Assembly: GCA_028285625.1 (NCBI GenBank)
Contig: JANQOX010000019.1
Coordinates: 310,001-374,000, forward strand
From: Myxococcota bacterium
GTDB taxonomy: Bacteria; Myxococcota_A; UBA9160; UBA6930
Length of the DNA stretch: 64,000 bases
Reading direction: 5' to 3'
Shown: piece after piece, positions 1 through 10,277 of the stretch
How positions within the stretch are numbered: the stretch's first letter is position 1
Layout: each line of letters opens with the position of its first letter
Position numbers and translations under genes: made by a program
The notes under the pieces: generated by a model
Seen by the model: only the letters and a program-made list of their open reading frames with translations
What the model was told of the DNA's origin: nothing
Databases searched by the model: none

Positions 1-2
1 GC

Positions 3-956
3 GAGTACACCGCCGACCCGACGACGTTCTTCTTCGAGGGCGACCTCGGCGCGATCAGCGCGGGCATCATGGGTACGGACACCAAGTTCGACCTGCCCAT
101 CGCGGGCGGTCGCATGCCGCTGCTCTTCCAGAACGGCATCTGGGTCGAGGACGCATTCGACGGGCTCGCCTTCACCATTCCGGCACGAAACAGCCGGACG
201 TTGGACATCACCAACTTCGACGTGACGTTCTTCGCAGGGTTCCAGAACGTCACGAACCCGGGCATCAACCCCAAGAACGACAACAAGGACGCCCGGATGT
301 ACGGCGTCACGACCTTCATGGACGTGTTCCAGGGCTATGTCGAAGCCGGCTACGGCTATGTGGAGGACCGGACGAACAGCGGCCTCGATCACCACAACCT
401 CACGGCCGCCTTCACCCGACGCTACCGCAACTGGTTCTCGAACAGCGTGCGCGTGGTGGCCAACTTCGGCCAGAACCCCAAGCGTGGCGTCCCGCGCACG
501 GCCGACGGCGTGATGATCCTGATCGAGAACTCGCTCATCACCCACCTGCCCTCGAACCTGATCCCCTACTTCAACATCTTCTACGGCATCAACACGCCGA
601 ACCCGCTGGCGCGGGAGAACGGCGACGGCCTGCTCAAGAACACGGGCATCCTGTTCGAGACCGACGCCCTATCGGGCTTCCCGCGGCTCGACAACTCGGG
701 CCACGACGCCTGGGGCGGAGCGCTCGGCCTCGAGTTCCTCGCCCTCGACTTCAGCTATCAGATCGTGTTCGAGGTGGCGACGGTGCAGCGGCACGGCAAC
801 GACGCGAACATCGCCGGCGACCAGTACGGCTTCGGAGCGCGGTTCCAGTACCCGCTCACGAATGCGTTGATCCTGCGCATGGACGCCATGTACGCCATCA
901 ACACCAAGGCCTCGAACACCCGCGGCGTGCGCGCGGAGCTCCGCTACAAGTTCTGA
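3..956 (+). CDS. Outer-membrane beta-barrel protein, C-terminal part (5' truncated)
   Basis: The reading frame is open to the left edge, so the true start lies outside the window. The visible 317 residues are rich in aromatic residues and in short alternating polar/hydrophobic stretches (for example GYVEAGYGYVED and DFSYQIVFEVATVQ). The chain ends in RAELRYKF, with a terminal Phe as expected for a BAM-assembled outer-membrane strand. I do not recognise a specific family; a porin-like or conserved outer-membrane protein is the safest reading. It is followed by the convergent end of the PP2C gene with only about 50 bases between. The barrel class is an inference from strand pattern and C-terminus, not from a catalytic motif. 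Confidence 0.6.
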   Translation, partial: EYTADPTTFFFEGDLGAISAGIMGTDTKFDLPIAGGRMPLLFQNGIWVEDAFDGLAFTIPARNSRTLDITNFDVTFFAGFQNVTNPGINPKNDNKDARMYGVTTFMDVFQGYVEAGYGYVEDRTNSGLDHHNLTAAFTRRYRNWFSNSVRVVANFGQNPKRGVPRTADGVMILIENSLITHLPSNLIPYFNIFYGINTPNPLARENGDGLLKNTGILFETDALSGFPRLDNSGHDAWGGALGLEFLALDFSYQIVFEVATVQRHGNDANIAGDQYGFGARFQYPLTNALILRMDAMYAINTKASNTRGVRAELRYKF

Positions 957-1003
957 AGCCCTGGTTGCACGACCCGGCCCCCGGTCCAGGGGGGCGCGCG
1001 GGT

Positions 1004-1879
1004 CTAGAGCGCCAGCAGGAGCAGCGCGAGCAGCAGGGACAGGGCCAGTGCGCCGAGCGCGAGATTGCGCGGCGAGAGCGCGCTCGGGGTCGTTCGGGGG
1101 CCCGGTGCGGCTGCTTCGGGCGGCGCTTCGCCCGGCACCACGGCCACCTGGACCGTGGAGTTGTCGCTGCCGTCGACGTAGACCGACCGCTCGATGAGCT
1201 CGCGAACGGCCGTTTCGGGATCGCGCCCGCCGAGGATGCGCGCGATCTCCTCCTCCTCGATCGCGCCCCACATGCCGTCGGAGCAGATCAGGTACCGGTC
1301 GCCGGGCAGGTAGTCGAGTTCGCGCAGGGCCACCTGCACCGTGCCGCCCACGCCCAGGGCGCGCTGGAGCTGGTTGCGGCGGGGATGGGTGCGCGCCTCG
1401 TCCTCGGTGATGCGACCTGCACGCACCAGTTCGCCCACCAGCGAGTGGTCCTCGGTCACGCGGCTCAGCGCGCCCCCACGCAGCCGGTAGAGGCGGCTGT
1501 CGCCCACATGGGCGACCCAGGCACGACCCCGGGGCGCGAGCAGCAGGGCCACGCCGGTCGATCCCATGCCGGCCACCTCGGCCCGCTCCTGGGAGACGGC
1601 GAAGATGCGCTTGTTCGCATCGTCCAGGATGCGGCGCGCCAGCTCGGCCGACGGGGCATCCGCCGCGGCGAAGGTCTCGCCAGCCGCCTCGACCGCGAGC
1701 CGTGCCGCCACCGATCCGCCCCGGTGGCCGCCCATGCCGTCTGCGGTCAGCAGCAGCCGCATGGCCTTGCGCGGGTGGACCACGTCGGTGCACGCGTCCT
1801 GGTTCTCGGTCCGCACACGCCCGACGTGGGTTCCCGATGCGGTGGGGAAGCCCCGGGGGTCATCGGCCGCGTCGGCCAC
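1004..1879 (-). CDS. PP2C-family serine/threonine phosphatase, C-terminally membrane anchored
   Basis: Metal-dependent protein phosphatase of the Stp1/PrpC type, expected to reverse Ser/Thr kinase phosphorylation. The conserved PP2C motifs appear in order: GRVRTENQDA, TADGMGGHRGG, VAHVGDSRLYRL, SDGMWGAI and GSDNSTVQVAV, carrying the metal-binding aspartates. A Pro/Ala-rich linker leads to a final hydrophobic helix (LALGALALSLLLALLLLAL), so the catalytic domain probably sits on the cytoplasmic face of the membrane. I chose a GTG start because AGGAG lies 9 bases upstream of it; the frame stays open about 29 codons further. It is divergent from gdhA. No cognate kinase is visible in this window. 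Confidence 0.88.
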   Translation of the reverse strand: MADAADDPRGFPTASGTHVGRVRTENQDACTDVVHPRKAMRLLLTADGMGGHRGGSVAARLAVEAAGETFAAADAPSAELARRILDDANKRIFAVSQERAEVAGMGSTGVALLLAPRGRAWVAHVGDSRLYRLRGGALSRVTEDHSLVGELVRAGRITEDEARTHPRRNQLQRALGVGGTVQVALRELDYLPGDRYLICSDGMWGAIEEEEIARILGGRDPETAVRELIERSVYVDGSDNSTVQVAVVPGEAPPEAAAPGPRTTPSALSPRNLALGALALSLLLALLLLAL

Positions 1880-2157
1880 GGCTACATGCTCCTGGGTGCG
1901 CCCTTCGCTCAAACGCCCGCTACTCCCCAACGGAGCCCTCCGCCGGAACCGCCCATCGCCGCGCATCCCCCCATGGTCCCGTGCATTCTACGGCTTGTGG
2001 GCGTCGCTCCAAAGGACCAAACCTCACTCTCGTCGGGGAGGAGACCCCGGAGCGAACGACCCCATGCCCTTACGGATCCTCCCTTGAAACCCGAGGCCGG
2101 ACTGCGAGACACTGGCCCGCGGCCGGCGCCGAGCGGGCCCATTCGAAAGGAGCCCCC

Positions 2158-3510
2158 ATGGCGGAAGCCAAGCAGGAACTCGACCACTTCATGCAGGGCC
2201 TCGCCAAGCGGAACCCCGGCGAGCCCGAGTTCCAGCAGGCCGTCCAGGAGGTCGTCGAGACCCTCATCCCCTACGTGCTCGACCATCGCAAGTACCACGA
2301 TGCCCACATCCTCGAGCGCATGACCGAGCCCGACCGCATCGTGATCTTCCGCGTCTGCTGGGAGGACAATGAGGGCAACATCCGCACCAACCGGGCCTGG
2401 CGGGTGCAGTTCAACAACTCGATCGGGCCCTACAAGGGTGGCATGCGCTTCCACCCGAACGTGACGCTCAGCGTGCTCAAGTTCCTGGGCTTCGAGCAGG
2501 TGCTGAAGAACAGCCTCACCGGGCTGCCGATGGGCGGCGGCAAGGGCGGCGCCAACTTCAATCCGAAGGGCAAGAGCGACAACGAGGTGATGCGCTTCTG
2601 CCATTCGCTCATGATCGAGCTCTACCGGCACATCGGCGAGGACACCGACGTACCGGCCGGCGACATCGGCGTGGGCGCGCGCGAGGTGAGCTACCTGTTC
2701 GGTCAGTACAAGCGGCTGGCCAACCGCTTCGTGGGCACGCTCACCGGCAAGGGCCTGGCCTTCGGCGGCAGCCTGGTCCGCATGGAGGCCACCGGCTACG
2801 GCTGCGTCTACTTCGCCCAGAACATGCTCCACCACCGGGGCGACAGCCTGCAGGGCAAGACCTGCGTCGTCTCCGGCTCGGGCAACGTGGCGATCTACAC
2901 CGTCGAGAAGGCGACGGAGCTGGGCGGCAAGGTCGTGACGCTGTCCGACTCCCAGGGCTCGATCTACGACCCGAAGGGCATCGACCCGGACAAGCTCGCC
3001 TGGGTGAAGGAGCTGAAGGAGGTGCGACGCGGTCGCATCAAGGAGTATGCGGAACAGTTCGGCTGCGAGTACCAGGAGGGCAAGCGACCCTGGAGCGTGC
3101 CGTGCGACATCGCCTTCCCGTGCGCCACGCAGAACGAGATCGAAGCCAGCGATGCGGCCGAACTGCTGAAGAACGGCGTCCAGGTGGTCTGCGAGGGCGC
3201 CAACATGCCCACCCACATCGACGGTGTCCATCAGTTCCTCGACAAGAAGATCCTGTACGGCCCCGCGAAGGCAGCCAATGCCGGCGGCGTGGGCGTCTCG
3301 GGGCTCGAGCAGAGCCAGAACGCATTGCGGCTCTCATGGAGCCGCCAGGAAGTGGACCAGCGCCTGCAGGGAATCATGCGCGACATCCACGAGAAGTGCG
3401 TCAGCTACTCACCCGAGTCCAAGGATGGCTGGGTGAACTACGTGGACGGCGCCAACATCTCGGGCTTCGTGAAGGTCGCCGACGCAATGCTGGCCTATGG
3501 CGTCGTCTAG
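2158..3510 (+). CDS. gdhA: NADP-type glutamate dehydrogenase (hexameric, about 450 aa)
   Basis: Converts 2-oxoglutarate and ammonium to glutamate, linking nitrogen assimilation to central carbon. The 450-aa length fits the small hexameric class. Conserved substrate residues are visible: Lys93 in GPYKGGMRFHP, Lys117, catalytic Lys129 in PMGGGKGG and Asp169 in PAGDIGVG. The Rossmann loop GSGNVA is at about 240-245. The ATG is preceded by AAAGGAG; an upstream in-frame extension exists but has no similarity to the family and overlaps the phosphatase promoter region. The leader holds a 7-bp inverted repeat (GGCCCGC/GCGGGCC, 2114-2139). The 3' end is partly duplicated downstream (see repeat at 3499). 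Cofactor preference is inferred from family length. Confidence 0.96.
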   Translation: MAEAKQELDHFMQGLAKRNPGEPEFQQAVQEVVETLIPYVLDHRKYHDAHILERMTEPDRIVIFRVCWEDNEGNIRTNRAWRVQFNNSIGPYKGGMRFHPNVTLSVLKFLGFEQVLKNSLTGLPMGGGKGGANFNPKGKSDNEVMRFCHSLMIELYRHIGEDTDVPAGDIGVGAREVSYLFGQYKRLANRFVGTLTGKGLAFGGSLVRMEATGYGCVYFAQNMLHHRGDSLQGKTCVVSGSGNVAIYTVEKATELGGKVVTLSDSQGSIYDPKGIDPDKLAWVKELKEVRRGRIKEYAEQFGCEYQEGKRPWSVPCDIAFPCATQNEIEASDAAELLKNGVQVVCEGANMPTHIDGVHQFLDKKILYGPAKAANAGGVGVSGLEQSQNALRLSWSRQEVDQRLQGIMRDIHEKCVSYSPESKDGWVNYVDGANISGFVKVADAMLAYGVV

Positions 3511-3533
3511 CTTCGCCCACGGCGCCGTCTAGC
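3499..3533 (+). repeat. Stop-codon-spanning direct repeat at the end of gdhA
   Basis: GGCGTCGTCTAGC (3499-3511, containing the gdhA stop TAG) recurs as GGCGCCGTCTAGC at 3521-3533: 12 of 13 bases identical, period 22. The second copy lies wholly in the intergenic space before the acetolactate-synthase-like gene. Confidence 0.7.
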
Positions 3534-3602
3534 CGCGGCTCGGCGCGTCTCCCGACTGCCCACCCCCAGACACCCGGCGCCCGGCGCCGGGGGAGGATCC
3601 CC

Positions 3603-5258
3603 GTGAAGGCCTCGGATCTCTTCGTGCGTTGCCTCGAGGTCGAGGGCATCGAGTACATCTTCGGCGTTCCAGGCGAGGAGAATGCCGACTTCATGATGTC
3701 CCTCGAGGGCTCGTCGGTGAAGTTCATCCTGACCCGCCACGAGCAGGGCGCCGCCTTCATGGCCGAGGTGTACGGCCGGCTCACGGGCAACCCCGCAGGC
3801 TGTCTCGGCACGCTCGGGCCCGGCGCGACCAACCTGATCACGGGCGTGGCCGACGGCAACATGGACCGCGCGCCGATGCTGGTGCTGACGGGCCAGGGCA
3901 GCTCGACGCGTCTGCACAAGGAGTCCCACCAGGTGATGGACGTGGTCGGCATGTTCGAGCCGGTCACCAAGTGGGCGCAGAGCGTGTGGCACCCGGACAA
4001 CATCCCCGAGATGGTGCGCAAGGCCGTTCGGCTGGCGCGCACGGAGAAGCCCGGCGCGGTCCTGCTCGAACTCGCCGAGGACATCGCCAAGCTCGATGCG
4101 GCGACCGAACCGATCGAGCCCCGGCGCTACCGGCGTCCGGTGCCCGACGACAAGATCATCGACCGCGCGTGGGAGGCCATCCGGACCGCGAAGCGGCCCC
4201 TGATCCTCGCCGGCAACGGCACGATCCGAAAGCGCGCCAGCAAGCAACTGCGAGCCTTCGTCGAGAAGACCGGAATCGGCGTGGTCAGCACCTTCATGGC
4301 CAAGGGCGCCGTCGACATGGACGACGAGCACTGCGTCTACACCATCGGCCTGCAGGCCCGCGACTTCCCGGTGATCGCGGTCGAGCAGAGCGACCTGATC
4401 ATCTCGATCGGGTACGACATGGTCGAGTACCACCCGCGGCTCTGGAACCCCGACGGCAGCAAGCGCATCGTCCACCTCGACTTCATCCCGGCCGAGATCG
4501 ACTTCCAGTACCGGCCGGAGGTCGAGTGCATCGGCGACGTGGCACACGCGCTCTGGATGCTGAACGAGCGCGTGGACGCCCACGGGGCGGACAAGCTCGA
4601 CTACGACCACAGCCACGCGCGCGAGGCGCGCACCCGCATGAAGGCCGACCTCGAAGCGCACAAGGACGACGACGCCGTGGGCGCCATCAAGCCCCAGAAG
4701 GCACTCTGGGACGTGCGTCAGGTCATGGGGCCGGCGGACATCGTGCTGTCCGACGTGGGCGCCCACAAGATGTGGATCGCGCGCTACTACCAGGGCCACG
4801 ACCCCAACACGTGCCTCATCTCCAATGGCTTCTGCACCATGGGCTTCGCGCTGCCGGGCGCGATCGCGGCCAAGATGGCGCACCCCGACCGGCGGGTGAT
4901 GGCGATCGCGGGCGACGCGGGCTTCTTGATGAACGTCCAGGAGATGGAGACCGCCCGCCGGCTCGACTCGGACATCGTCGTGCTGGTCTGGGAGGACAAG
5001 GCCTACGGACTGATCGCCTGGAAGCAGGAAGCCGAGTTCGGCAAGCACACGGACCTGTCGTTCGGCAATCCCGACTTCGAACAACTCGCGCAGTCCTTCG
5101 GGTGGAACGGCTTCCACTGCGAGAAGAGCAGTGAGCTGCGCGCGACGCTCGAAGCCGCCTTCGAGGCGCCCGGACCGAGCCTGGTCACGATCCCGATCGA
5201 CTATCGCGAGAACATGAAGCTCACCGAACGGCTCGGCAACATCGAGGCGACGATCTAG
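3603..5258 (+). CDS. Thiamine-diphosphate enzyme, acetolactate synthase (catabolic AlsS-like) large subunit
   Basis: A 551-aa ThDP-dependent enzyme of the acetohydroxyacid synthase family, probably condensing two pyruvates or a related 2-oxo acid. The catalytic Glu is at 47 (TRHEQGAAFMAEVYGRLTG). The ThDP/Mg motif starts with GDA at 437-439 and ends with WEDKAYGLI at about 463-471. Biosynthetic enzymes have NN at the second site; here it is ED, whose Asp matches the VDN-type Asp of catabolic AlsS. No regulatory small subunit follows. The GTG start follows GGGGGAGGATCC. An aldehyde dehydrogenase gene starts 2 bases after the stop, so the two are surely co-transcribed. The real substrate could differ from pyruvate. 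Confidence 0.85.
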   Translation: MKASDLFVRCLEVEGIEYIFGVPGEENADFMMSLEGSSVKFILTRHEQGAAFMAEVYGRLTGNPAGCLGTLGPGATNLITGVADGNMDRAPMLVLTGQGSSTRLHKESHQVMDVVGMFEPVTKWAQSVWHPDNIPEMVRKAVRLARTEKPGAVLLELAEDIAKLDAATEPIEPRRYRRPVPDDKIIDRAWEAIRTAKRPLILAGNGTIRKRASKQLRAFVEKTGIGVVSTFMAKGAVDMDDEHCVYTIGLQARDFPVIAVEQSDLIISIGYDMVEYHPRLWNPDGSKRIVHLDFIPAEIDFQYRPEVECIGDVAHALWMLNERVDAHGADKLDYDHSHAREARTRMKADLEAHKDDDAVGAIKPQKALWDVRQVMGPADIVLSDVGAHKMWIARYYQGHDPNTCLISNGFCTMGFALPGAIAAKMAHPDRRVMAIAGDAGFLMNVQEMETARRLDSDIVVLVWEDKAYGLIAWKQEAEFGKHTDLSFGNPDFEQLAQSFGWNGFHCEKSSELRATLEAAFEAPGPSLVTIPIDYRENMKLTERLGNIEATI

Positions 5259-5260
5259 CC

Positions 5261-6696
<1,436 letters not shown>

Positions 6697-6700
<4 letters not shown>

Positions 6701-6712
6701 GCCCGGGCTCAG
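6697..6712. terminator. Perfect 16-bp palindrome containing both convergent stop codons
   Basis: CTGAGCCCGGGCTCAG is a perfect inverted repeat. It contains the TGA of the aldehyde dehydrogenase and, on the other strand, the TGA of the periplasmic Cys-rich protein. It could act as a bidirectional terminator stem, but no T-run follows on either side. Confidence 0.5.
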
Positions 6713-7323
6713 CGCGGGGGCGGCGGGCCTTGGCGGCTGCGCTTGTCGCGAAGCGCCGTCCGACACGCCTCCGACAAGTCGTCCTCGTGTTCGCGCATGC
6801 AGGCGATGGCCGGCGGGCCGTGCGCCACGTCGGCACACAGGCGCTCCCGGTCGTCGCGACAGGCCGCGCGCAGTTCGCTCCGCCCGCGCGGGCCGTGCTT
6901 GCCGGCGGTGCGCTCGCGCATCTCGCGAAAGCGCGCGCGCTGCTCGGGTGACAGCTCGAGCTGGATCGCCACCATGGCGCGGAGTCGCTGCTTGCGGTGC
7001 TCGGTCTCGAGCGCGCCGATCACGTCCGCCTGGCCGAGCACGGCGTCGAGGTCGGGCGGCTCGGCGTCGAGCAGGCCCCGCATCGCCTCGTGGGCGGCGT
7101 CGAGTTCGCCGCGCAGCGCGCGTCCCTCGGCACGCGAGTCCGCGAGGATGGCCTGCACCCGCTCGAGGGTCGCCGGGTCGAGACCCAGCTCTGCGGCATG
7201 CCGGTCGAGGAAGCGGCCCGGGCCGCCGTCGGAATGCCCGCGCTCGGCCGGGCGGGCGTGGGCGGCTGCGGCCCAACCGAGGAGGGCGACGACCAGGAAC
7301 AGGGGGACGAGGACTCGAGACAT
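6709..7323 (-). CDS. Periplasmic CpxP/Spy/CnrX-like helical protein with C-terminal GLG1-type Cys-rich repeat
   Basis: The 204-aa protein has a clear signal peptide (LVPLFLVVALLGWAAAAHA) cleaved before RPAERG. The central region is all-helical, with the LTxxQ/Metal_resist style LELSPEQRARFREMRER near residues 125-141. A C-terminal segment of about 45 residues carries four cysteines spaced as in eukaryotic GLG1/FGFR Cys-rich repeats (ACRDDRERLCADV ... ACMREHEDDLSEACRTAL). The SD (AAGGAG) is strong. It is the last gene after an ECF sigma factor and a putative anti-sigma factor, the arrangement expected for a periplasmic stress or metal sensor such as CnrX. The sensing role is inference. Confidence 0.75.
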   Translation of the reverse strand: MSRVLVPLFLVVALLGWAAAAHARPAERGHSDGGPGRFLDRHAAELGLDPATLERVQAILADSRAEGRALRGELDAAHEAMRGLLDAEPPDLDAVLGQADVIGALETEHRKQRLRAMVAIQLELSPEQRARFREMRERTAGKHGPRGRSELRAACRDDRERLCADVAHGPPAIACMREHEDDLSEACRTALRDKRSRQGPPPPR

Positions 7324-7425
7324 GCGATCTCCTTGGGCTCGGGGTCTGGGCGGTTCGACCCGCCAGTGGCGCGGCCGGGTTGCATCGTCCCGATCCGGGG
7401 TGATGGGCGACCATGGCGCCGAGGC

Positions 7426-7890
7426 TCAACTGCCTGCGGCGGGCGCTTCGTCCAGGGCGCGGGCAAGGGCCTGCCAGGGCGCCGGAAGGTCTTCGGCAAA
7501 GCGATCCTCCCACGGCGCGATCTCCAACGGGAAGAGCACCTCGTACTCCCACGCCACCGCGCCAGGCGGGGCCGGGTCGGACCCGGACGTCGCCGGCGCA
7601 ATGGCTGCGCCGCGGATCTCGGGGGTCTCGGCGCCGGGCAGCCCGATCCACAAGGCGAGCGATGCAGCCACGGCAGCAGCGAGGCCACTGACCCATGCGG
7701 TGCGCCACCGCAGCCTCGGCGTCGACTCCAACCGCGCCGCCAGCCGACGATCGAAGGCACGTCGCCCTGCTTCGTCGAGCGGCACCGGCGCATAGTCCTC
7801 GCGCATGCGCGAGAGCCAGCGGTCCTCGGCGTCAGCCTGCATCTCCGGGCGCGCTTCCGTGCGCCGCGGGTCGTCGTCGCGTTCGTTCAC
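7426..7890 (-). CDS. Putative membrane-bound anti-sigma factor
   Basis: A 154-aa protein with an acidic/basic N-terminal cytoplasmic region of about 65 residues, one transmembrane helix (WVSGLAAAVAASLALWIGL) and a short periplasmic tail containing WEYEVLFPLEIAPWEDRF. Its GTG start overlaps the sigma factor stop (GTGA), which implies translational coupling. No HxxxCxxC zinc motif of the ZAS class is visible. The anti-sigma assignment rests on context and topology rather than on sequence motifs. The AWEYEVLFPLEI segment could instead contact the downstream periplasmic protein. Confidence 0.6.
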   Translation of the reverse strand: MNERDDDPRRTEARPEMQADAEDRWLSRMREDYAPVPLDEAGRRAFDRRLAARLESTPRLRWRTAWVSGLAAAVAASLALWIGLPGAETPEIRGAAIAPATSGSDPAPPGAVAWEYEVLFPLEIAPWEDRFAEDLPAPWQALARALDEAPAAGS

Positions 7891-8468
7891 GGCTCGGCTC
7901 CGGGATCGTGCGCCAGGTCGGCCAGCTCGCGTCGCAGGGCGACCCGGGCGCGGTTCAGGTGGCTCTTCACGGTGCCTTCTCGTCGGCGCAGGATCTTCGC
8001 GGCGTCGGCTGCGGTGAAGCCTTCGAAGGCCACCAGTACGAAGGCCTCGCGCTGACGGGGAGACAATCGGGCGAGGGCCTCGGCGATCCGGGCACGCAGC
8101 AGCGGATCGCCCCGTTCGCCGCGGTCGGGCGCGTCTTCGACCTCTTCGTCCGAGGCCACACGGTCGCGGACGCCACGCCAGCGGCGATGGTTCGCCGCCT
8201 GGCGCACGAGGATGCGGTAGAACCACGTGGAGAGCGCCGCCTCGCCCCGGAAGCGCGGCAACGCGCGCCAGGCCCGTACCAGGGCGTCCTGCGCCACGTC
8301 CTCGGCGGACGCGTCGTCTCCGCCGACCAGGCGCCATGCGACCCGGATCGCCCGGTCTCGGTGCTCGGCCACGAAGCGGGCAAAGACCCGCTCGCGCTCC
8401 GCGGCGGCGTCGGCCGCGGACGGGGCCACTGCGGCCAGCGGACGCAGGGGTTCGGTCGGGCTCACCAC
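7887..8468 (-). CDS. ECF-type RNA polymerase sigma factor
   Basis: About 193 aa. Region 2 is evident (RAIRVAWRLVGGDDASAEDVAQDALVRAWRALPRFRGEA in two halves, then STWFYRILVRQAANHRR). Region 4 follows, with LSPRQREAFVLVAFEGFTAADAAKILRRREGTVKSHLNRARVALR forming the helix-turn-helix. There is no sigma region 1 or 3, so this is an extracytoplasmic-function factor. Two adjacent GTG codons (8468 and 8465) are the likely start, because the longer frame would run into the upstream transthyretin-like gene. It probably transcribes its own operon and the CpxP-like gene, with activity set by the downstream membrane protein. Confidence 0.88.
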   Translation of the reverse strand: MVSPTEPLRPLAAVAPSAADAAAERERVFARFVAEHRDRAIRVAWRLVGGDDASAEDVAQDALVRAWRALPRFRGEAALSTWFYRILVRQAANHRRWRGVRDRVASDEEVEDAPDRGERGDPLLRARIAEALARLSPRQREAFVLVAFEGFTAADAAKILRRREGTVKSHLNRARVALRRELADLAHDPGAEP

Positions 8469-8568
8469 GCGGAATCCATCACCTGGGTTGGACCCCTCGG
8501 CGCGTCGATCGGGTTGCACCCCGGCACGAAGACCGGGCCGGTTCGCGGGCGCGACCGGCGAGCGGCGC

Positions 8569-8889
8569 TCACGCCCCCCGCGGGACCCGCAACTCGAAGT
8601 GCTCTTCGGCCCCCGCGTTGCGGCGGACCTGCGCACGGGTGGAGAGCAGTTCGTTCTTGCCGGTCGGGTCGAACACGCGCAGGTAGACGTCGGGGTTCTC
8701 GTCGAAGACCTGGCGGAAGGCTTCGTCGGTGTAACGGATCTCGAAGCGCCCCTCGGCGTCGGTGCGCGTGTCGCCGAGCGCGTCGTCGAACACCAGATCC
8801 TTGTCGAACCCGCGCACCAGCAGGCCCTCGAGGGGCGCGTCGCTCCCCTCCTCGCGGATCACGCCGGTGATGCGATAGCGCCAGATCAA
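8569..8889 (-). CDS. Transthyretin-like (carboxypeptidase-regulatory-like) single-domain protein
   Basis: A 106-aa beta-sandwich protein. The pattern YRITGVIREEGSDAPLEGLLVRGFDKD, TDAEGRFEIRYT and DVYLRVFDPTGK is typical of transthyretin-like or CarboxypepD_reg-like domains. It starts with TTG only 3 bases after the moaA stop, so it is likely translated by coupling. There is no signal peptide or catalytic motif. The function is unknown; members of this fold often act as binding modules. Confidence 0.65.
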   Translation of the reverse strand: MIWRYRITGVIREEGSDAPLEGLLVRGFDKDLVFDDALGDTRTDAEGRFEIRYTDEAFRQVFDENPDVYLRVFDPTGKNELLSTRAQVRRNAGAEEHFELRVPRGA

Positions 8890-8892
8890 GGT

Positions 8893-9909
8893 TCAGCCGC
8901 CCACCTGGTACATCTCGATCCGACGTCCCGATCGCACCGGCCCGCCCACCCCGGCGCGTTCTTCGGAGTAGCGGTCGCTGCGCGTGCTCCACACGCCGCG
9001 GACGATGTCGCGCACCGCCTCGTCGCTGCGACCGTCGCGCAGCGGCCCCTTGAGATCGACACCGGCGTCCGAGAACAGGCACGTCACCAGGCGCCCCTCT
9101 GCCGTGACGCGCGCCCGGGTACAGCCTCGGCAGAACGGCTGGGTGACGGAGGCGATCACGCCGACCTCGCCCTGGCCATCGGCGTAGCGATAGCGGCGGG
9201 CGACCTCGCCCGGGTAGTTGGCATCGAGCGGCTCGAGCGGGTAGCGCTGGCCGATGCGTTCGACGATGTCGCCAGCGCGCACCACGCGATCGAGATCCCA
9301 GCGGTTGCGCGTCCCCACGTCCATGAACTCGATGAAGCGCACGATGTGCGGCGTGCCGCGAAAGTGCTCGGCCAGACGCAGCACCTCGTCCTCGTTCACG
9401 CCCTGCTGCACGACGCAGTTGATCTTGAGGGGCCCGAGGCCCGCGTCGGCCGCGGCGGCGATGCCCTCGAGCACGCGCTCGGGCTCGTGCGGGCTGCCGC
9501 TCATGGTCTTGAAGACCTCGGGGTCGAGGGCGTCGAGGCTCACGGTGACGCGCGAGAGCCCCGCGTCGGCCAGCGCCACGGCGTGCCGCGCCAGCAGGAA
9601 CCCGTTGCTCGTGAGCGCGAGGTCCTCGATGCCGTCGATTCGCGCCAGCCGCTCGATCAGTCGCGGCAGCTCGGCGCGGATCAGCGGTTCGCCGCCGGTG
9701 ATGCGCAGCTTGCGCACACCGAGCTCGACGAAGAGCCGGACCAGGCGCTCGATCTCCTCGAAGCTCAGGATCTCGGGCCTGGGGAGGAAGGCATAGCGCT
9801 CGCCGAAGAGCTCGGCGGGCATGCAGTAGGGACAACGGAAGTTGCAGCGGTCGGTGACCGACAGCCGCAGATCGCGCAGGGGCCGGCCCAGCGCGTCGAG
9901 GGGCTCCAC
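8893..9909 (-). CDS. moaA: GTP 3',8-cyclase (molybdenum cofactor biosynthesis protein A)
   Basis: Radical-SAM enzyme of the first step of molybdopterin synthesis, in the cytoplasm. The N-terminal cluster motif CNFRCPYC binds the SAM-ligating [4Fe-4S]. SGxGEPL-type GGEPL follows, and the C-terminal cluster motif appears as CRGCTRARVTAEGRLVTCLF (three Cys in the CxxC-x13-C arrangement). I chose the GTG at 9909, giving 338 aa, because GAGGAGG lies just upstream; a longer frame overlaps the ferredoxin gene. The last residues lack the usual GG tail but end in QVGG. Other Moco genes (mobA, moeA) lie 30 kb away and msrP is a likely client. Confidence 0.95.
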   Translation of the reverse strand: MEPLDALGRPLRDLRLSVTDRCNFRCPYCMPAELFGERYAFLPRPEILSFEEIERLVRLFVELGVRKLRITGGEPLIRAELPRLIERLARIDGIEDLALTSNGFLLARHAVALADAGLSRVTVSLDALDPEVFKTMSGSPHEPERVLEGIAAAADAGLGPLKINCVVQQGVNEDEVLRLAEHFRGTPHIVRFIEFMDVGTRNRWDLDRVVRAGDIVERIGQRYPLEPLDANYPGEVARRYRYADGQGEVGVIASVTQPFCRGCTRARVTAEGRLVTCLFSDAGVDLKGPLRDGRSDEAVRDIVRGVWSTRSDRYSEERAGVGGPVRSGRRIEMYQVGG

Positions 9910-9923
9910 CGGGGAGCCCTCCT

Positions 9924-10277
9924 CTACTCCGTGAAGCCCCACTTCTCCTTGTTCGCCTTCACCTGCTCGGGCGTCGGCTTCTCGTTCTCGTCGACGTCCG
10001 GAACTTCGAAGTCGTCCTTGGCCGTCGCGATCTTGGCGTTCAGCGGGGTGTCTTCGCTGAAGACACTCGGAACCCGCTCGTCCTCGAAGATCGCCTCCCA
10101 GGGGCACTCGGGCTCACAGACGCCACAGTCGATGCACTCTTCGGGGTCGATGAACAGCTGATTCGGGAACGTCGCCTTGTCCTCGCCCTTGTACTCGTAG
10201 ATGCAGTCGACGGGACAAACTTCGACGCAGGCCATGTCCACGCAGTCGCGGCAGAGGCTCGTGATCACCCAGGGCAT
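9924..10277 (-). CDS. fdxA: Seven-iron ferredoxin [3Fe-4S][4Fe-4S], FdxA type
   Basis: A 117-aa electron carrier. Two clusters are marked by [17 protein letters not shown] and [15 protein letters not shown]. The first has the 7Fe ferredoxin arrangement in which Cys spacing permits a 3Fe cluster. The acidic C-terminal extension ([20 protein letters not shown]) is typical of the FdxA group. The ATG is preceded by AGGAG about 9 bases upstream. It is first in the minus-strand run leading to moaA and could supply electrons to it, although that is inference. Its start faces the glutaredoxin gene. Confidence 0.92.
   Translation of the reverse strand: MPWVITSLCRDCVDMACVEVCPVDCIYEYKGEDKATFPNQLFIDPEECIDCGVCEPECPWEAIFEDERVPSVFSEDTPLNAKIATAKDDFEVPDVDENEKPTPEQVKANKEKWGFTE

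Noticed and set aside
4989..5012. Inactive ThDP enzyme because NN is replaced by ED
   Set aside because: The Asp corresponds to the metal-binding Asp of catabolic acetolactate synthases, so activity is expected.
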